Translations under genes and position numbers: made by a program
Shown: piece by piece, positions 1 through 5,669 of the stretch
How the letters are laid out: each line of letters starts with the position of its first letter
Position numbering within the stretch: position 1 is the stretch's first letter
The notes under the pieces: generated by a model
Told to the model about the DNA's origin: nothing
The model's input: only the letters and a program-made list of their open reading frames with translations
Databases searched by the model: none
From: Bacteroidota bacterium
GTDB lineage: Bacteria; Bacteroidota; Bacteroidia; Chitinophagales; Chitinophagaceae
Assembly: GCA_023423015.1 (NCBI GenBank)
Contig: JAFAGE010000044.1
Location: 1 to 5,669 of the forward strand
Reading direction: 5' to 3'
DNA length: 5,669 nucleotides

Positions 1-31
1 GTCTCACGTCTGCCGTCTCACGTCTGCCGTT
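1..31. repeat. Heptamer tandem array, TCACGTC/TGCCGTC alternating
   Basis: Seen directly: from base 4, four consecutive 7-bp units alternate between TCACGTC and TGCCGTC (the last ends in T), after the tail GTC of a further unit, so the array probably continues left of the window. It can also be read as a perfect 14-bp direct repeat (1-14 equals 15-28). The array runs up to the stop codon of the minus-strand gluconate-dehydrogenase-subunit-3-like gene and shares one base with it. The same two cores, TCAC and TGCC, recur in the second array at 4801-4870. Function is unknown; its place at a gene 3' end suggests a transcript-end or spacer role. Confidence 0.85.
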
Positions 32-696
32 TAACTATAGCTCACACATTCCTTCAGTTCTTTCTCGGTGTAAGCCATGTTGTATTGTTTCAGAACATCG
101 TCGGGAACGCCGTTCCATTGGTTTGGACGGTTGCCCACATAGCCCACGTCTTTGATGCCGATTTCGGAAGTGTAAAATCCTGTAACTGTCAGGTTGCGCA
201 TCAGCGTGAAAAAGTTTACACCCTGCGACAATTCAGGTTTTGCTTTTTTAGGATAAGCAATGCTGTCAACGACTTCAATTTTCTGTTTGTCGTCGAGTTT
301 AACGAATGGTTGACCATGCGTCTTTACACAATGCAGGTCGAGCCAGCGAATACCACCGCGCATTGGCGTTTGGTGTTGCGGCATATCTTTCACGATAAAT
401 TCTATAAAGTCGGGAACCTTCGCATCGGTGGCGCTTCCGCTTACATCATCGCGTGGAATGATGATATCGCTTAAAACAGCAATTGTTGCCATCTCGTGCT
501 CAGTAAAAAATGTCTGTTCCTGCAACTTCTTATTGTACTCAATCTCTTCCTTCATCCGGTCGGCGTTGGCATCCGACGCCTGCGCCGTTCCATCAGCAGG
601 AGTTGCTTTTTTGTCGGCAGTTTCACATGCTTCCAATACCACCCCGGCCGAAACGGTTCCAACCAGCAAGGCTTTGATCGATTCTCTTCTGTCCAT
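31..696 (-). CDS. Gluconate 2-dehydrogenase subunit 3 family protein (small partner of a GMC dehydrogenase)
   Basis: This 221-residue protein resembles the small subunit of periplasmic flavin-dependent sugar dehydrogenases (Gluconate_2-dh3 family). The N-terminus has a degenerate twin-arginine motif (DRRESIK, residues 2-8), a hydrophobic stretch (9-21) and a possible lipobox, LEAC, with Cys24. This implies Tat export and perhaps lipid anchoring. A polar linker with many Ala, Asp and Lys (25-60) precedes the conserved domain (about 62-208), which includes LSDIIIPRDD (75-84) and the GFYTSEIG...VGYVGN region (173-189). It starts 12 bp after the GMC dehydrogenase stop, so the two are almost certainly one operon. 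In known enzymes of this type the small subunit carries the signal peptide and takes the leaderless catalytic subunit across the membrane; that role is inferred here. The ATG at 694-696 is chosen because it places the leader at the very N-terminus. No strong Shine-Dalgarno is visible. Substrate cannot be told from this subunit. Confidence 0.88.
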   Translation of the reverse strand: MDRRESIKALLVGTVSAGVVLEACETADKKATPADGTAQASDANADRMKEEIEYNKKLQEQTFFTEHEMATIAVLSDIIIPRDDVSGSATDAKVPDFIEFIVKDMPQHQTPMRGGIRWLDLHCVKTHGQPFVKLDDKQKIEVVDSIAYPKKAKPELSQGVNFFTLMRNLTVTGFYTSEIGIKDVGYVGNRPNQWNGVPDDVLKQYNMAYTEKELKECVSYS

Positions 697-708
697 ATTA
701 AATGGTAT

Positions 709-2445
709 TTACAGGTTATTCTTTTTTAATTCGTCAACAATATGCTCGCTGGTTCTCATTGATAGAGCGAGGATGGTCCAGGTGATATTTTTATCTGCCT
801 GCGAAGTGAAAACGCTACCGTCGGTAACGAACAGGTTTTTACAATCGTAGGCCTGTGCCCATTTGTTGAGTGGCGATGTTTTCGAATCTGCTCCCATACG
901 AACTGTTCCGGCTTCGTGAATGATGTTTCCGGGATTTTCAAGTCCGTAGTTGGTTGATGCATCGTTATCACCCCAGGTGATTACAGCACCCATGTTGTGG
1001 AATATTTCACGGAAAGTTTCTTTCATGTGTTTCGCCTGCTTGATTTCATAGTCAGAGTGCTTCACATGGAAACGTAATACAGGGATGCCGTATTTGTCTA
1101 CAACTTCCGGATCTATTTCGCAATAATTGTTGATGTCTGCAACAGCTTCACCACGACCTGCCATTCCAATCTCTGCGCCATAGAAGAAACGCACGTCTTC
1201 TTTAAGTGATGCTCCGTACCCACCAGCTTCTTTATTCTGTCCGTTCACCGGGTAGTTGCCGTTCATGCGGTCGATACCCCAGCTGAATCCATACATCGGC
1301 ATACCCATTCCTCCACCATATTCAATATGATATCCGCGTGGGAAGTCGAGTTTTTTATTATCCAGCCACCATGGTGTGTACACGTGCATGCCTCCAACGC
1401 CATCTTCATTGTAACGCTTGCGGTTGAATAATGCAGGAACGAAACCTGCCATGCCCGCGCCGGTTGAATCGTGAAGGTACTTGCCGACCACATTGCTGGA
1501 GTTGGCCAGACCGTTTGGATGACGTGATGATTTTGAGTTCAGCAGCAACCTGGCTGTTTCGCAGGTACTGGCTGCGAGCACAACGGTTCTGCCATATACC
1601 TGGTATTCCTGTAAAGTTTCTTTGTCAACATATGAAATACCGGTAGCAAGGCCTTCATTGTTCGTAAGAACTTCGCGGGCCATTGCATTTACTTTGAGAT
1701 CGACGTTACCAGTCTTCATTGCGGGTTTAACCAGGCAAGATGAAGAAGAGAAGTCAGCATACACTTTGCAGCTTCTTCCGCACTGCGCACAATAGAAACA
1801 CTGTCCACGCTCTTCATTGATCTTTTTGGTAAGGATAGATAAGCGTGATGGTATCACCGGAATTTTCGACTGCGAGGCTGCTTTTTTGATAAACAGTTCG
1901 TGCAAACGAGGTTTTGGGGGCGGAAGAAAAACTCCATCCGGATCGTTAGGCAAGCCTTCGTTTGTTCCAAATACGCCGAGCAATTTGTCTACGCGATCGT
2001 AGTAAGGTTTTATGTCGTCGTATGTGATCGGCCAGTTTTCCCCCAGTCCATCGATGCTCTTGCGGCGAAAATCATCGGGTCCAAAACGGAGTGAAATCCT
2101 TCCCCAGTGATTAGTTCTTCCTCCAAGCATCCTTGCCCGCCACCAGTCCCACTGCGTTCCGTCTTTTTTTGTGAACGGTTCACCGTCTATCTGCCAACCC
2201 CAGAACGAGCCATCGTAATCACCAAAAGGGCGAAACTTGGTACTCGCGCCACGCCTTGGACTTTCATAAGGGAACTTTAGTTGCGACGAGTGAATTGCCG
2301 GATCATAATCGGGACCCGCCTCGAGCAAACACACTTTTAATCCTGCATTGGCCAGGATGTAAGCAGCCATTCCGCCACCTGCACCTGAACCCACAATAAC
2401 TGCATCGTACTTTTTTGATTCCTTTTTAATCTGTAAATCTCCCAT
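709..2445 (-). CDS. GMC-family FAD-dependent oxidoreductase (probable sugar/polyol dehydrogenase, catalytic subunit)
   Basis: This 578-residue flavoprotein belongs to the glucose-methanol-choline oxidoreductases, in the subgroup of membrane-associated gluconate/glucoside dehydrogenase large subunits. The FAD-binding Rossmann motif is at residues 19-25 (GSGAGGG), and Glu42 in LLEAG would bind the ribose. A second GMC signature lies at 106-115 (MLGGRTNHWG). The C-terminal domain has HEAGTVRMG (510-518), with His510 the expected catalytic base, and DGSVF...NITWTILALSMRTSEHI (543-569), with Asn553 in the usual His/Asn partner position. A cysteine cluster at 216, 219, 222 and 226 (spacing C-x2-C-x2-C-x3-C) suggests an iron-sulphur site, as in some FAD-dependent dehydrogenases of this type. 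There is no signal peptide, so export probably depends on the downstream small subunit. Substrate is unknown; oxidation of sugars, including at C3 of glycosides, is plausible. The ATG at 2443-2445 puts the Rossmann fold near the N-terminus as usual. Confidence 0.92.
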   Translation of the reverse strand: MGDLQIKKESKKYDAVIVGSGAGGGMAAYILANAGLKVCLLEAGPDYDPAIHSSQLKFPYESPRRGASTKFRPFGDYDGSFWGWQIDGEPFTKKDGTQWDWWRARMLGGRTNHWGRISLRFGPDDFRRKSIDGLGENWPITYDDIKPYYDRVDKLLGVFGTNEGLPNDPDGVFLPPPKPRLHELFIKKAASQSKIPVIPSRLSILTKKINEERGQCFYCAQCGRSCKVYADFSSSSCLVKPAMKTGNVDLKVNAMAREVLTNNEGLATGISYVDKETLQEYQVYGRTVVLAASTCETARLLLNSKSSRHPNGLANSSNVVGKYLHDSTGAGMAGFVPALFNRKRYNEDGVGGMHVYTPWWLDNKKLDFPRGYHIEYGGGMGMPMYGFSWGIDRMNGNYPVNGQNKEAGGYGASLKEDVRFFYGAEIGMAGRGEAVADINNYCEIDPEVVDKYGIPVLRFHVKHSDYEIKQAKHMKETFREIFHNMGAVITWGDNDASTNYGLENPGNIIHEAGTVRMGADSKTSPLNKWAQAYDCKNLFVTDGSVFTSQADKNITWTILALSMRTSEHIVDELKKNNL

Positions 2446-2617
2446 AAGGCAAATAATTGCGGTTTAACCGCGGAGTGAAAGTAATAGATAAATCGCAGTA
2501 AATGTCCTGAAAAAATCCAAAAAATAAACACTCTTCTGCTGCGGGCCTTTTAAAACTTGTAATACATTGGTGTAATGATGACCTCATCGGGCGCATCTTC
2601 AATCTTAAACACTTGCG
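2446..2617. other. Divergent intergenic region between the GMC operon and the beta-CASP/LOG operon
   Basis: These 172 bp separate two operons pointing away from each other, so both promoters should lie here. I looked for the Bacteroidota pattern (about TAnnTTTG at -7 with TTTG near -33) and found only partial matches: TACATTGG at 2563-2570 on the plus strand, and TTATTTG just before the GMC start on the minus strand. Neither has a convincing upstream partner, so no promoter is called. The middle is AT-rich (about 2505-2530). An imperfect inverted repeat, AATACA-4 nt-TGTAAT, lies at 2561-2576. No small ORF with a credible start or RNA gene was seen. Confidence 0.6.
2459..2471. promoter_or_regulatory. 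13-bp palindrome GCGGTTTAACCGC upstream of the GMC gene
   Basis: Two perfect 6-bp arms (GCGGTT and AACCGC) surround one central base. The palindrome ends 13 bp before the ATG of the minus-strand GMC dehydrogenase. It could be an operator half-site pair for a repressor of the sugar dehydrogenase operon, or a small hairpin in the 5' leader that affects translation. The symmetry is seen directly; any role is inference, and a 13-bp palindrome can occur by chance. Confidence 0.35.
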
Positions 2618-4021
2618 ATGAAAATATCATTTCATGGTGCTGCAAGAATGGTTACAGGTTCAAAACACCTCATTCATGTTCACCCCGGCAAAAAAATTTT
2701 ACTCGATTGCGGAATGTTCCAGGGCATGGGCACCGACACCGGAACTCTCAATGGAAATTTCGGGTTTAATCCCGAAGAAATTGATCATCTCATTTTAAGC
2801 CACGCGCACATTGATCATTCCGGCCTTATACCAAAGCTGGTGAAAGAGGGTTTCAGGGGACGCATCTATTGCACGCCTGCCACTGCAAGCCTCGCGAGAC
2901 TTCTGCTGATAGACTCTGCAGGGATTCAGGAGGCTGATGCGAAGTATGTGAACAAGCAACGTGCAAAACAAGGAAGGCCGCTGATCGAACCTCTATATAC
3001 CGAAGAAGATGCGGAAGCAGTGTTTCCGCTGTTCGAAACCATTCCCTACAATGAGCATTTCAAAATAGACAAGCAGACTGAAGTGATGTTTACCGACTGC
3101 GGACACATCATCGGCAGTTCTGCCGTGCACCTGAAAATAAAAGAGAATTCAGAAATTACCCGCATCACCTTCAGTGGTGATATTGGAAGATATCACGATC
3201 TCATCCTGCGCTCGCCTCAGACTTTTCCGCAGGCAGACTTCATTATTCTTGAATCTACCTATGGCGACACATTGCACGAAGTGCAGCAAACGGCAATAGA
3301 CAAGTTGCTCGACAACATTCAGAAAGTATGTGTTGAGCGCAGGGGAAAACTGATTGTTCCTGCATTCAGTCTTGGCCGTACACAGGAACTATTGTTTATG
3401 CTGAACCAGCTTGATGTAGAGAGAAGGCTGCCCAAACTCAAGTACTTTGTTGATAGCCCTCTCTCGATCCGAATAACTGAAGCAGTTAAACGATACCCCG
3501 ACTATTACAACGACTTTGCCCAGAAACTGCTGAAAAATGACAAGGATATTTTTGACTTTGAGGGTTTGACTTTTACTGAAAGTGTAGAAGAGTCGATGCA
3601 GCTGAATGATATTACCGAACCATGTGTGATAATTTCATCATCTGGTATGGCGGAAGCAGGCAGGGTCCGGCACCATATAGTGCACAATATAGAGGATGAA
3701 CGAAGTATGATCATGCTTACGGGTTATTGCGAACCTGCATCGCTGGGCGGCAGACTTAAACAAAAGCCCGAAGAGGTAGGTATTTTCGGCAAACGCTACA
3801 AAGTACGTGCAGAGATTTCGGAAATTGCGAGCTTGAGCGCGCATGGCGACTATGAAGACCTGAGCCAGTGGTTAGCATGCCAGGATCCGAAGCTTGTTAA
3901 AAAACTTTTTTTAGTACACGGAGAGTATGATGTACAGAATATTTTTAAGGATAAACTCGTTAAGAAGGGGTACCTGGATGTTGAAATACCATCTTTGCAT
4001 CAGCAGATCGGACTTGGATAG
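2618..4021 (+). CDS. MBL-fold beta-CASP RNA-processing exonuclease/endonuclease-like protein (YSH1/CPSF73-like)
   Basis: This 467-residue protein is a cytoplasmic metallo-beta-lactamase-fold hydrolase with a beta-CASP insert, the architecture of RNA nucleases such as CPSF73/YSH1 and RNase J relatives. The length fits the compact bacterial version. Zinc ligands are visible: HAHIDH at 62-67, His163 in GHIIGSS, and Asp188 in SGDIGR. Beta-CASP motif A is Glu212 in ESTYG, motif B includes SSSGMAEAGRVRHH (340-353), and motif C is His409 in SLSAHGD. The RNA-specificity (RMMBL-like) tail covers about 395-440 and ends with LVHGE (432-436). All expected catalytic residues are present, so it should be active on RNA; the actual substrate in bacteria is not known for this subfamily. 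The ATG at 2618 places the first beta strand (MKISFHGAA) at the N-terminus as usual. No Shine-Dalgarno is seen. A LOG-family gene follows 14 bp downstream, probably in the same transcript. Confidence 0.93.
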   Translation: MKISFHGAARMVTGSKHLIHVHPGKKILLDCGMFQGMGTDTGTLNGNFGFNPEEIDHLILSHAHIDHSGLIPKLVKEGFRGRIYCTPATASLARLLLIDSAGIQEADAKYVNKQRAKQGRPLIEPLYTEEDAEAVFPLFETIPYNEHFKIDKQTEVMFTDCGHIIGSSAVHLKIKENSEITRITFSGDIGRYHDLILRSPQTFPQADFIILESTYGDTLHEVQQTAIDKLLDNIQKVCVERRGKLIVPAFSLGRTQELLFMLNQLDVERRLPKLKYFVDSPLSIRITEAVKRYPDYYNDFAQKLLKNDKDIFDFEGLTFTESVEESMQLNDITEPCVIISSSGMAEAGRVRHHIVHNIEDERSMIMLTGYCEPASLGGRLKQKPEEVGIFGKRYKVRAEISEIASLSAHGDYEDLSQWLACQDPKLVKKLFLVHGEYDVQNIFKDKLVKKGYLDVEIPSLHQQIGLG

Positions 4022-4035
4022 ATAATGAGTGACCT

Positions 4036-4818
4036 ATGACAAACACGAAAGATTTTACTCCCGTAGGCTCTACCCAGGAAACGGAGTTCCTGGAAGGACC
4101 GCGGTCGAGGTGGAAAGAGTTTCTTTTTTTGTTCAAAGTAATGGGCGAATTTTTTTACGGTTTCCGGCGTCTGCACTTTACCGGTCCCTGTGTTACCGTA
4201 TTTGGCTCCGCGCGTTTTCCTGAAACACATCCATATTATATTCTGTCGCGACGAATGGGGCAGGAGATTGCAAAACTTGGTTTCACCGTGATCACCGGGG
4301 GAGGACCCGGGATCATGGAAGCTGCAAACCGCGGCGCAAAGGATGTGGGTGGCAAATCGATTGGCTGCAACATCATATTGCCCCACGAACAACATCCCAA
4401 CAAATACCTGGATAAATGGGTCGACTTCGACCTGTTTTTTGTTCGAAAAACATTGCTGAGCAAATACTCTTATGCATTTGTGGTTCTGCCTGGAGGCTAT
4501 GGTACGCTCGATGAATTTTTTGAAGCGCTTACGCTGATTCAAACAGGAAAATTTGAGAAGTTCCCGATCGTGTTGATGGGGCGGCATTATCACGAACATT
4601 TATATGATCATCTTGCCCGGCTTGCTGATGAGAAAACAATTGATCCCGGGGATCTCGAATTATTCCTGTTCACCGATTCCGTAGAAGAAGCCATCGCACA
4701 TATTGTGAAATATGCTATCGAGGGTTTCGGCCTGAAGAAACAAAAGAAAATCAAACCCCGCAGAATTCTGGGAGAAGTGTGGGGGAGGAAGGAAAAGCAA
4801 GTGAGCGGTGAAAGGTGA
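4036..4818 (+). CDS. LOG-family (TIGR00730-type) nucleotide 5'-monophosphate phosphoribohydrolase
   Basis: This 260-residue protein has the Rossmann-like fold of the LOG family, formerly annotated as lysine decarboxylases. Family members cleave the N-glycosidic bond of nucleoside 5'-monophosphates, including cytokinin riboside monophosphates, releasing the free base and ribose 5-phosphate. The signatures are intact: VTVFGSAR (53-60), GGGPGIMEAANRGA (88-101) and PGGYGTLDE (152-160), the last holding the catalytic Glu region. It has an N-terminal extension of about 45 residues before the first core strand and a basic C-terminal tail (KKQKKIKPRR, 234-243). It lies 14 bp after the beta-CASP nuclease gene and is probably co-transcribed. 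The final codons (VSGER) and the TGA at 4816-4818 are encoded by units of the heptamer array that starts at 4801, so the tail beyond about residue 255 is repeat-derived. The physiological substrate in this bacterium is not shown; general nucleotide salvage or clean-up is plausible. Confidence 0.92.
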   Translation: MTNTKDFTPVGSTQETEFLEGPRSRWKEFLFLFKVMGEFFYGFRRLHFTGPCVTVFGSARFPETHPYYILSRRMGQEIAKLGFTVITGGGPGIMEAANRGAKDVGGKSIGCNIILPHEQHPNKYLDKWVDFDLFFVRKTLLSKYSYAFVVLPGGYGTLDEFFEALTLIQTGKFEKFPIVLMGRHYHEHLYDHLARLADEKTIDPGDLELFLFTDSVEEAIAHIVKYAIEGFGLKKQKKIKPRRILGEVWGRKEKQVSGER

Positions 4819-4870
4819 AAGGTGAGAGGTGAGAAGCCATCTGCCTCCTGCCTCCTGCCATCTGCCATGA
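4801..4870. repeat. Two-armed heptamer array (GTGARAG units then GCCWYCT units)
   Basis: Ten consecutive 7-bp units keep one unbroken register. Five are GTGA-type (4801-4835, mostly GTGAAAG or GTGAGAG), followed by five GCC-type (4836-4870, GCCTCCT or GCCATCT). Read on the minus strand the first group are TCAC units, so the array uses the same TCAC and TGCC cores as the one at 1-31 but with the two kinds on opposite strands. It overlaps the last 18 bp of the LOG gene, including its stop, and fills nearly all of the gap to the convergent M48 gene. Such arrays may vary in copy number between strains; that is inference. Confidence 0.88.
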
Positions 4871-4889
4871 TTCACCGCTAACCTTTTTT
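4804..4889 (+). terminator. Probable intrinsic terminator of the beta-CASP/LOG operon, built from the heptamer array
   Basis: A perfect 9-bp inverted repeat, AGCGGTGAA (4804-4812) and TTCACCGCT (4871-4879), encloses the array. Inside it, the GTGA-type and GCC-type units can pair at roughly five of seven positions per unit when G-U is allowed, giving a long, bulged hairpin. It is followed by a run of six T (4884-4889) on the plus strand, as expected for a Rho-independent terminator of the LOG transcript. The stem is longer and less perfect than a typical terminator. On the minus strand no comparable T-run follows, so it may act mainly in one direction. The T-run overlaps the M48 gene's stop codon. 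Confidence 0.5.
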
Positions 4890-5669
4890 ATTCTCCAATC
4901 ACTTTAATCAGTCCCCCCGCCGGAATTTTGTCTTTCAGGTTCATGCCGTTCAGGATGGCCATTTCTTCGAAGCGGGCTTGAGGCACATTGCTGACCCGGA
5001 GAGCTTGTTCGAGTGTTGATGCCTGTTTAATGCTCTTTACGCGGACACGTTCCGGTTTCTTATTCAGTTTCGCGGGATCAGTAAGATTGCGAAAGTTCTG
5101 CATTGATGCAGCGAAAGTATTTGCGTATGTGTTGAAGTCTGCGAGAGAACTGACGCCGATCAGGTGATAAAGAATGTTGTTGTGTTGAATTACGTAAGAT
5201 AGTGTGCGTAATGTTCCCTGCTCCTGTTTCTGATCTGCCACCATAGCGATTGCATTCAAACCATTCACATTCGTCTGCTGCGATTCCACCGCCTGTAAAC
5301 TGTATTGCTGAAGAATACCGCTCGCTGCTTCCTGCAGATTATTTCCTTTTGCCAGCGTGAGCATCATCATAGCTTTGCCGTCTTTTGGCGCCATCTGAAA
5401 GCTCTGTGGTGAATTGATGTATTGCCATCCTTGTGGAATAGGGAATTGCAGTTTTAATTCGGGATGATAGAACACGAAATTTTCAACATAACCCTGGCGG
5501 GGATCTTCACCGTAAACCAAACCTTCAATCATGCGGAGGTAGCTGTCGCGGTTCACCTTCGCATCTGTTACATTCAGCTTCTGTTTCCATTCTTTCGCCA
5601 GTTGCGTAACTGTTCTGTTCCTGTCGCCCGGATTCGGGTGCGTGGAAAGAAAATCGGGGAGTTCTGCTG
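4888..5669 (-). CDS. M48-family metallopeptidase, C-terminal part (5' end beyond the window)
   Basis: The reading frame stays open from the stop at 4888 to the right edge, so about 260 C-terminal residues are visible and the start is outside. A GTG at 5554-5556 is internal, not the start, because conserved sequence continues upstream of it. The segment THPNPGDR (5620-5643), preceded by LPDFLS, is the characteristic stretch that follows the catalytic core in BepA/YfgC-like and Oma1-like M48 zinc peptidases; the HExxH site must lie upstream, unseen. Next comes a region starting LQFPIPQGWQ (about 5465 down to 5075) that resembles PsbP/DcrB-like domains. The last 50 or so residues (about 5040-4891), with TLEQALRVSNV, LAILNG-like EEMAILNGM and IPAGGLIKVI, look like a LysM-type tail. 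The domain assignments after the peptidase are inferences from pattern. The likely role is envelope protein quality control in the periplasm. It converges on the LOG gene, 69 bp away. Confidence 0.85.
   Translation of the reverse strand, partial: AELPDFLSTHPNPGDRNRTVTQLAKEWKQKLNVTDAKVNRDSYLRMIEGLVYGEDPRQGYVENFVFYHPELKLQFPIPQGWQYINSPQSFQMAPKDGKAMMMLTLAKGNNLQEAASGILQQYSLQAVESQQTNVNGLNAIAMVADQKQEQGTLRTLSYVIQHNNILYHLIGVSSLADFNTYANTFAASMQNFRNLTDPAKLNKKPERVRVKSIKQASTLEQALRVSNVPQARFEEMAILNGMNLKDKIPAGGLIKVIGE

Noticed and set aside
85..850. Plus-strand open frames of 77 to 140 codons opposite the subunit-3 gene and the end of the GMC gene
   Set aside because: They overlap one another and run antisense to two well-supported genes; the translations are Cys, Phe and Ser rich with no domain pattern.
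2561..2576. Imperfect inverted repeat AATACA-4 nt-TGTAAT upstream of the beta-CASP gene as an operator
   Set aside because: Short arms with one mismatch in AT-rich DNA are expected by chance, and no regulator is linked. It is mentioned only in the intergenic entry.
4000..4599. A 199-codon open frame on the minus strand, antisense to the LOG gene
   Set aside because: It lies almost wholly opposite a gene with intact family motifs, its translation is rich in Arg, Pro, Phe and Ser without a recognisable domain, and it starts and ends without relation to any operon. It is best explained as a shadow frame.
4801..4870. CRISPR-like array
   Set aside because: Units are 7 bp and directly adjacent with no spacers, and no cas gene is nearby.
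4608..4875. Two minus-strand open frames running through the heptamer array and into the LOG 3' end
   Set aside because: They are open because the array units contain no stop codons on the minus strand. The repetitive N-terminal translations (SHLSPFTAHL-like) only reflect the repeat.
5554..5556. GTG as the start of the M48 gene
   Set aside because: The same frame continues upstream to the edge and encodes the conserved THPNPGDR stretch, so the true start is beyond the window.

Overview
The window looks like chromosomal DNA from an environmental member of the Bacteroidota, possibly a Chitinophagales/Sphingobacteriales-type organism. The evidence is indirect: no clear Shine-Dalgarno sequences before the starts, moderate GC, a GMC oxidoreductase paired with a gluconate-2-dehydrogenase subunit-3 protein, a LysM-tailed M48 peptidase, and short heptamer arrays between genes. 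No rRNA, tRNA, insertion sequence, CRISPR array or phage gene is visible. Five protein genes are present, four complete and one cut by the right edge.

Left block (31-2445, minus strand): a two-gene operon read right to left. A flavin-dependent GMC-family dehydrogenase (709-2445) is followed after 12 bp by its small partner (31-696). The large protein has no signal peptide. The small one starts with a twin-arginine-like and lipobox-like leader, so the pair probably reaches the periplasm together, with the small subunit as carrier. The likely job is oxidation of a sugar or other polyol with electrons passed to the respiratory chain. No cytochrome c gene lies in the window.

Middle (2446-2617): a 172-bp divergent intergenic region holding the promoters of both flanking operons, with a 13-bp palindrome close to the GMC start.

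Right block (2618-4818, plus strand): a beta-CASP metallo-beta-lactamase-fold protein, probably an RNA nuclease, followed 14 bp later by a LOG-family nucleotide phosphoribohydrolase. They are probably co-transcribed. The LOG gene converges on the minus-strand M48 peptidase (4888 to beyond 5669), of which only the C-terminal part is visible.

The most unusual feature is not a gene. Two arrays of 7-bp units, built on the cores TCAC and TGCC, sit exactly at gene 3' ends: 1-31, abutting the stop of the subunit-3 gene, and 4801-4870, between the convergent LOG and M48 genes. In the second array the TCAC units lie on one strand and the TGCC units on the other, flanked by a 9-bp inverted repeat and followed by a T-run. 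It can therefore fold into a long imperfect hairpin resembling a terminator, and it supplies the last codons and stop of the LOG gene. I see no convincing new multi-gene system; the rest is recognisable housekeeping and metabolic content.
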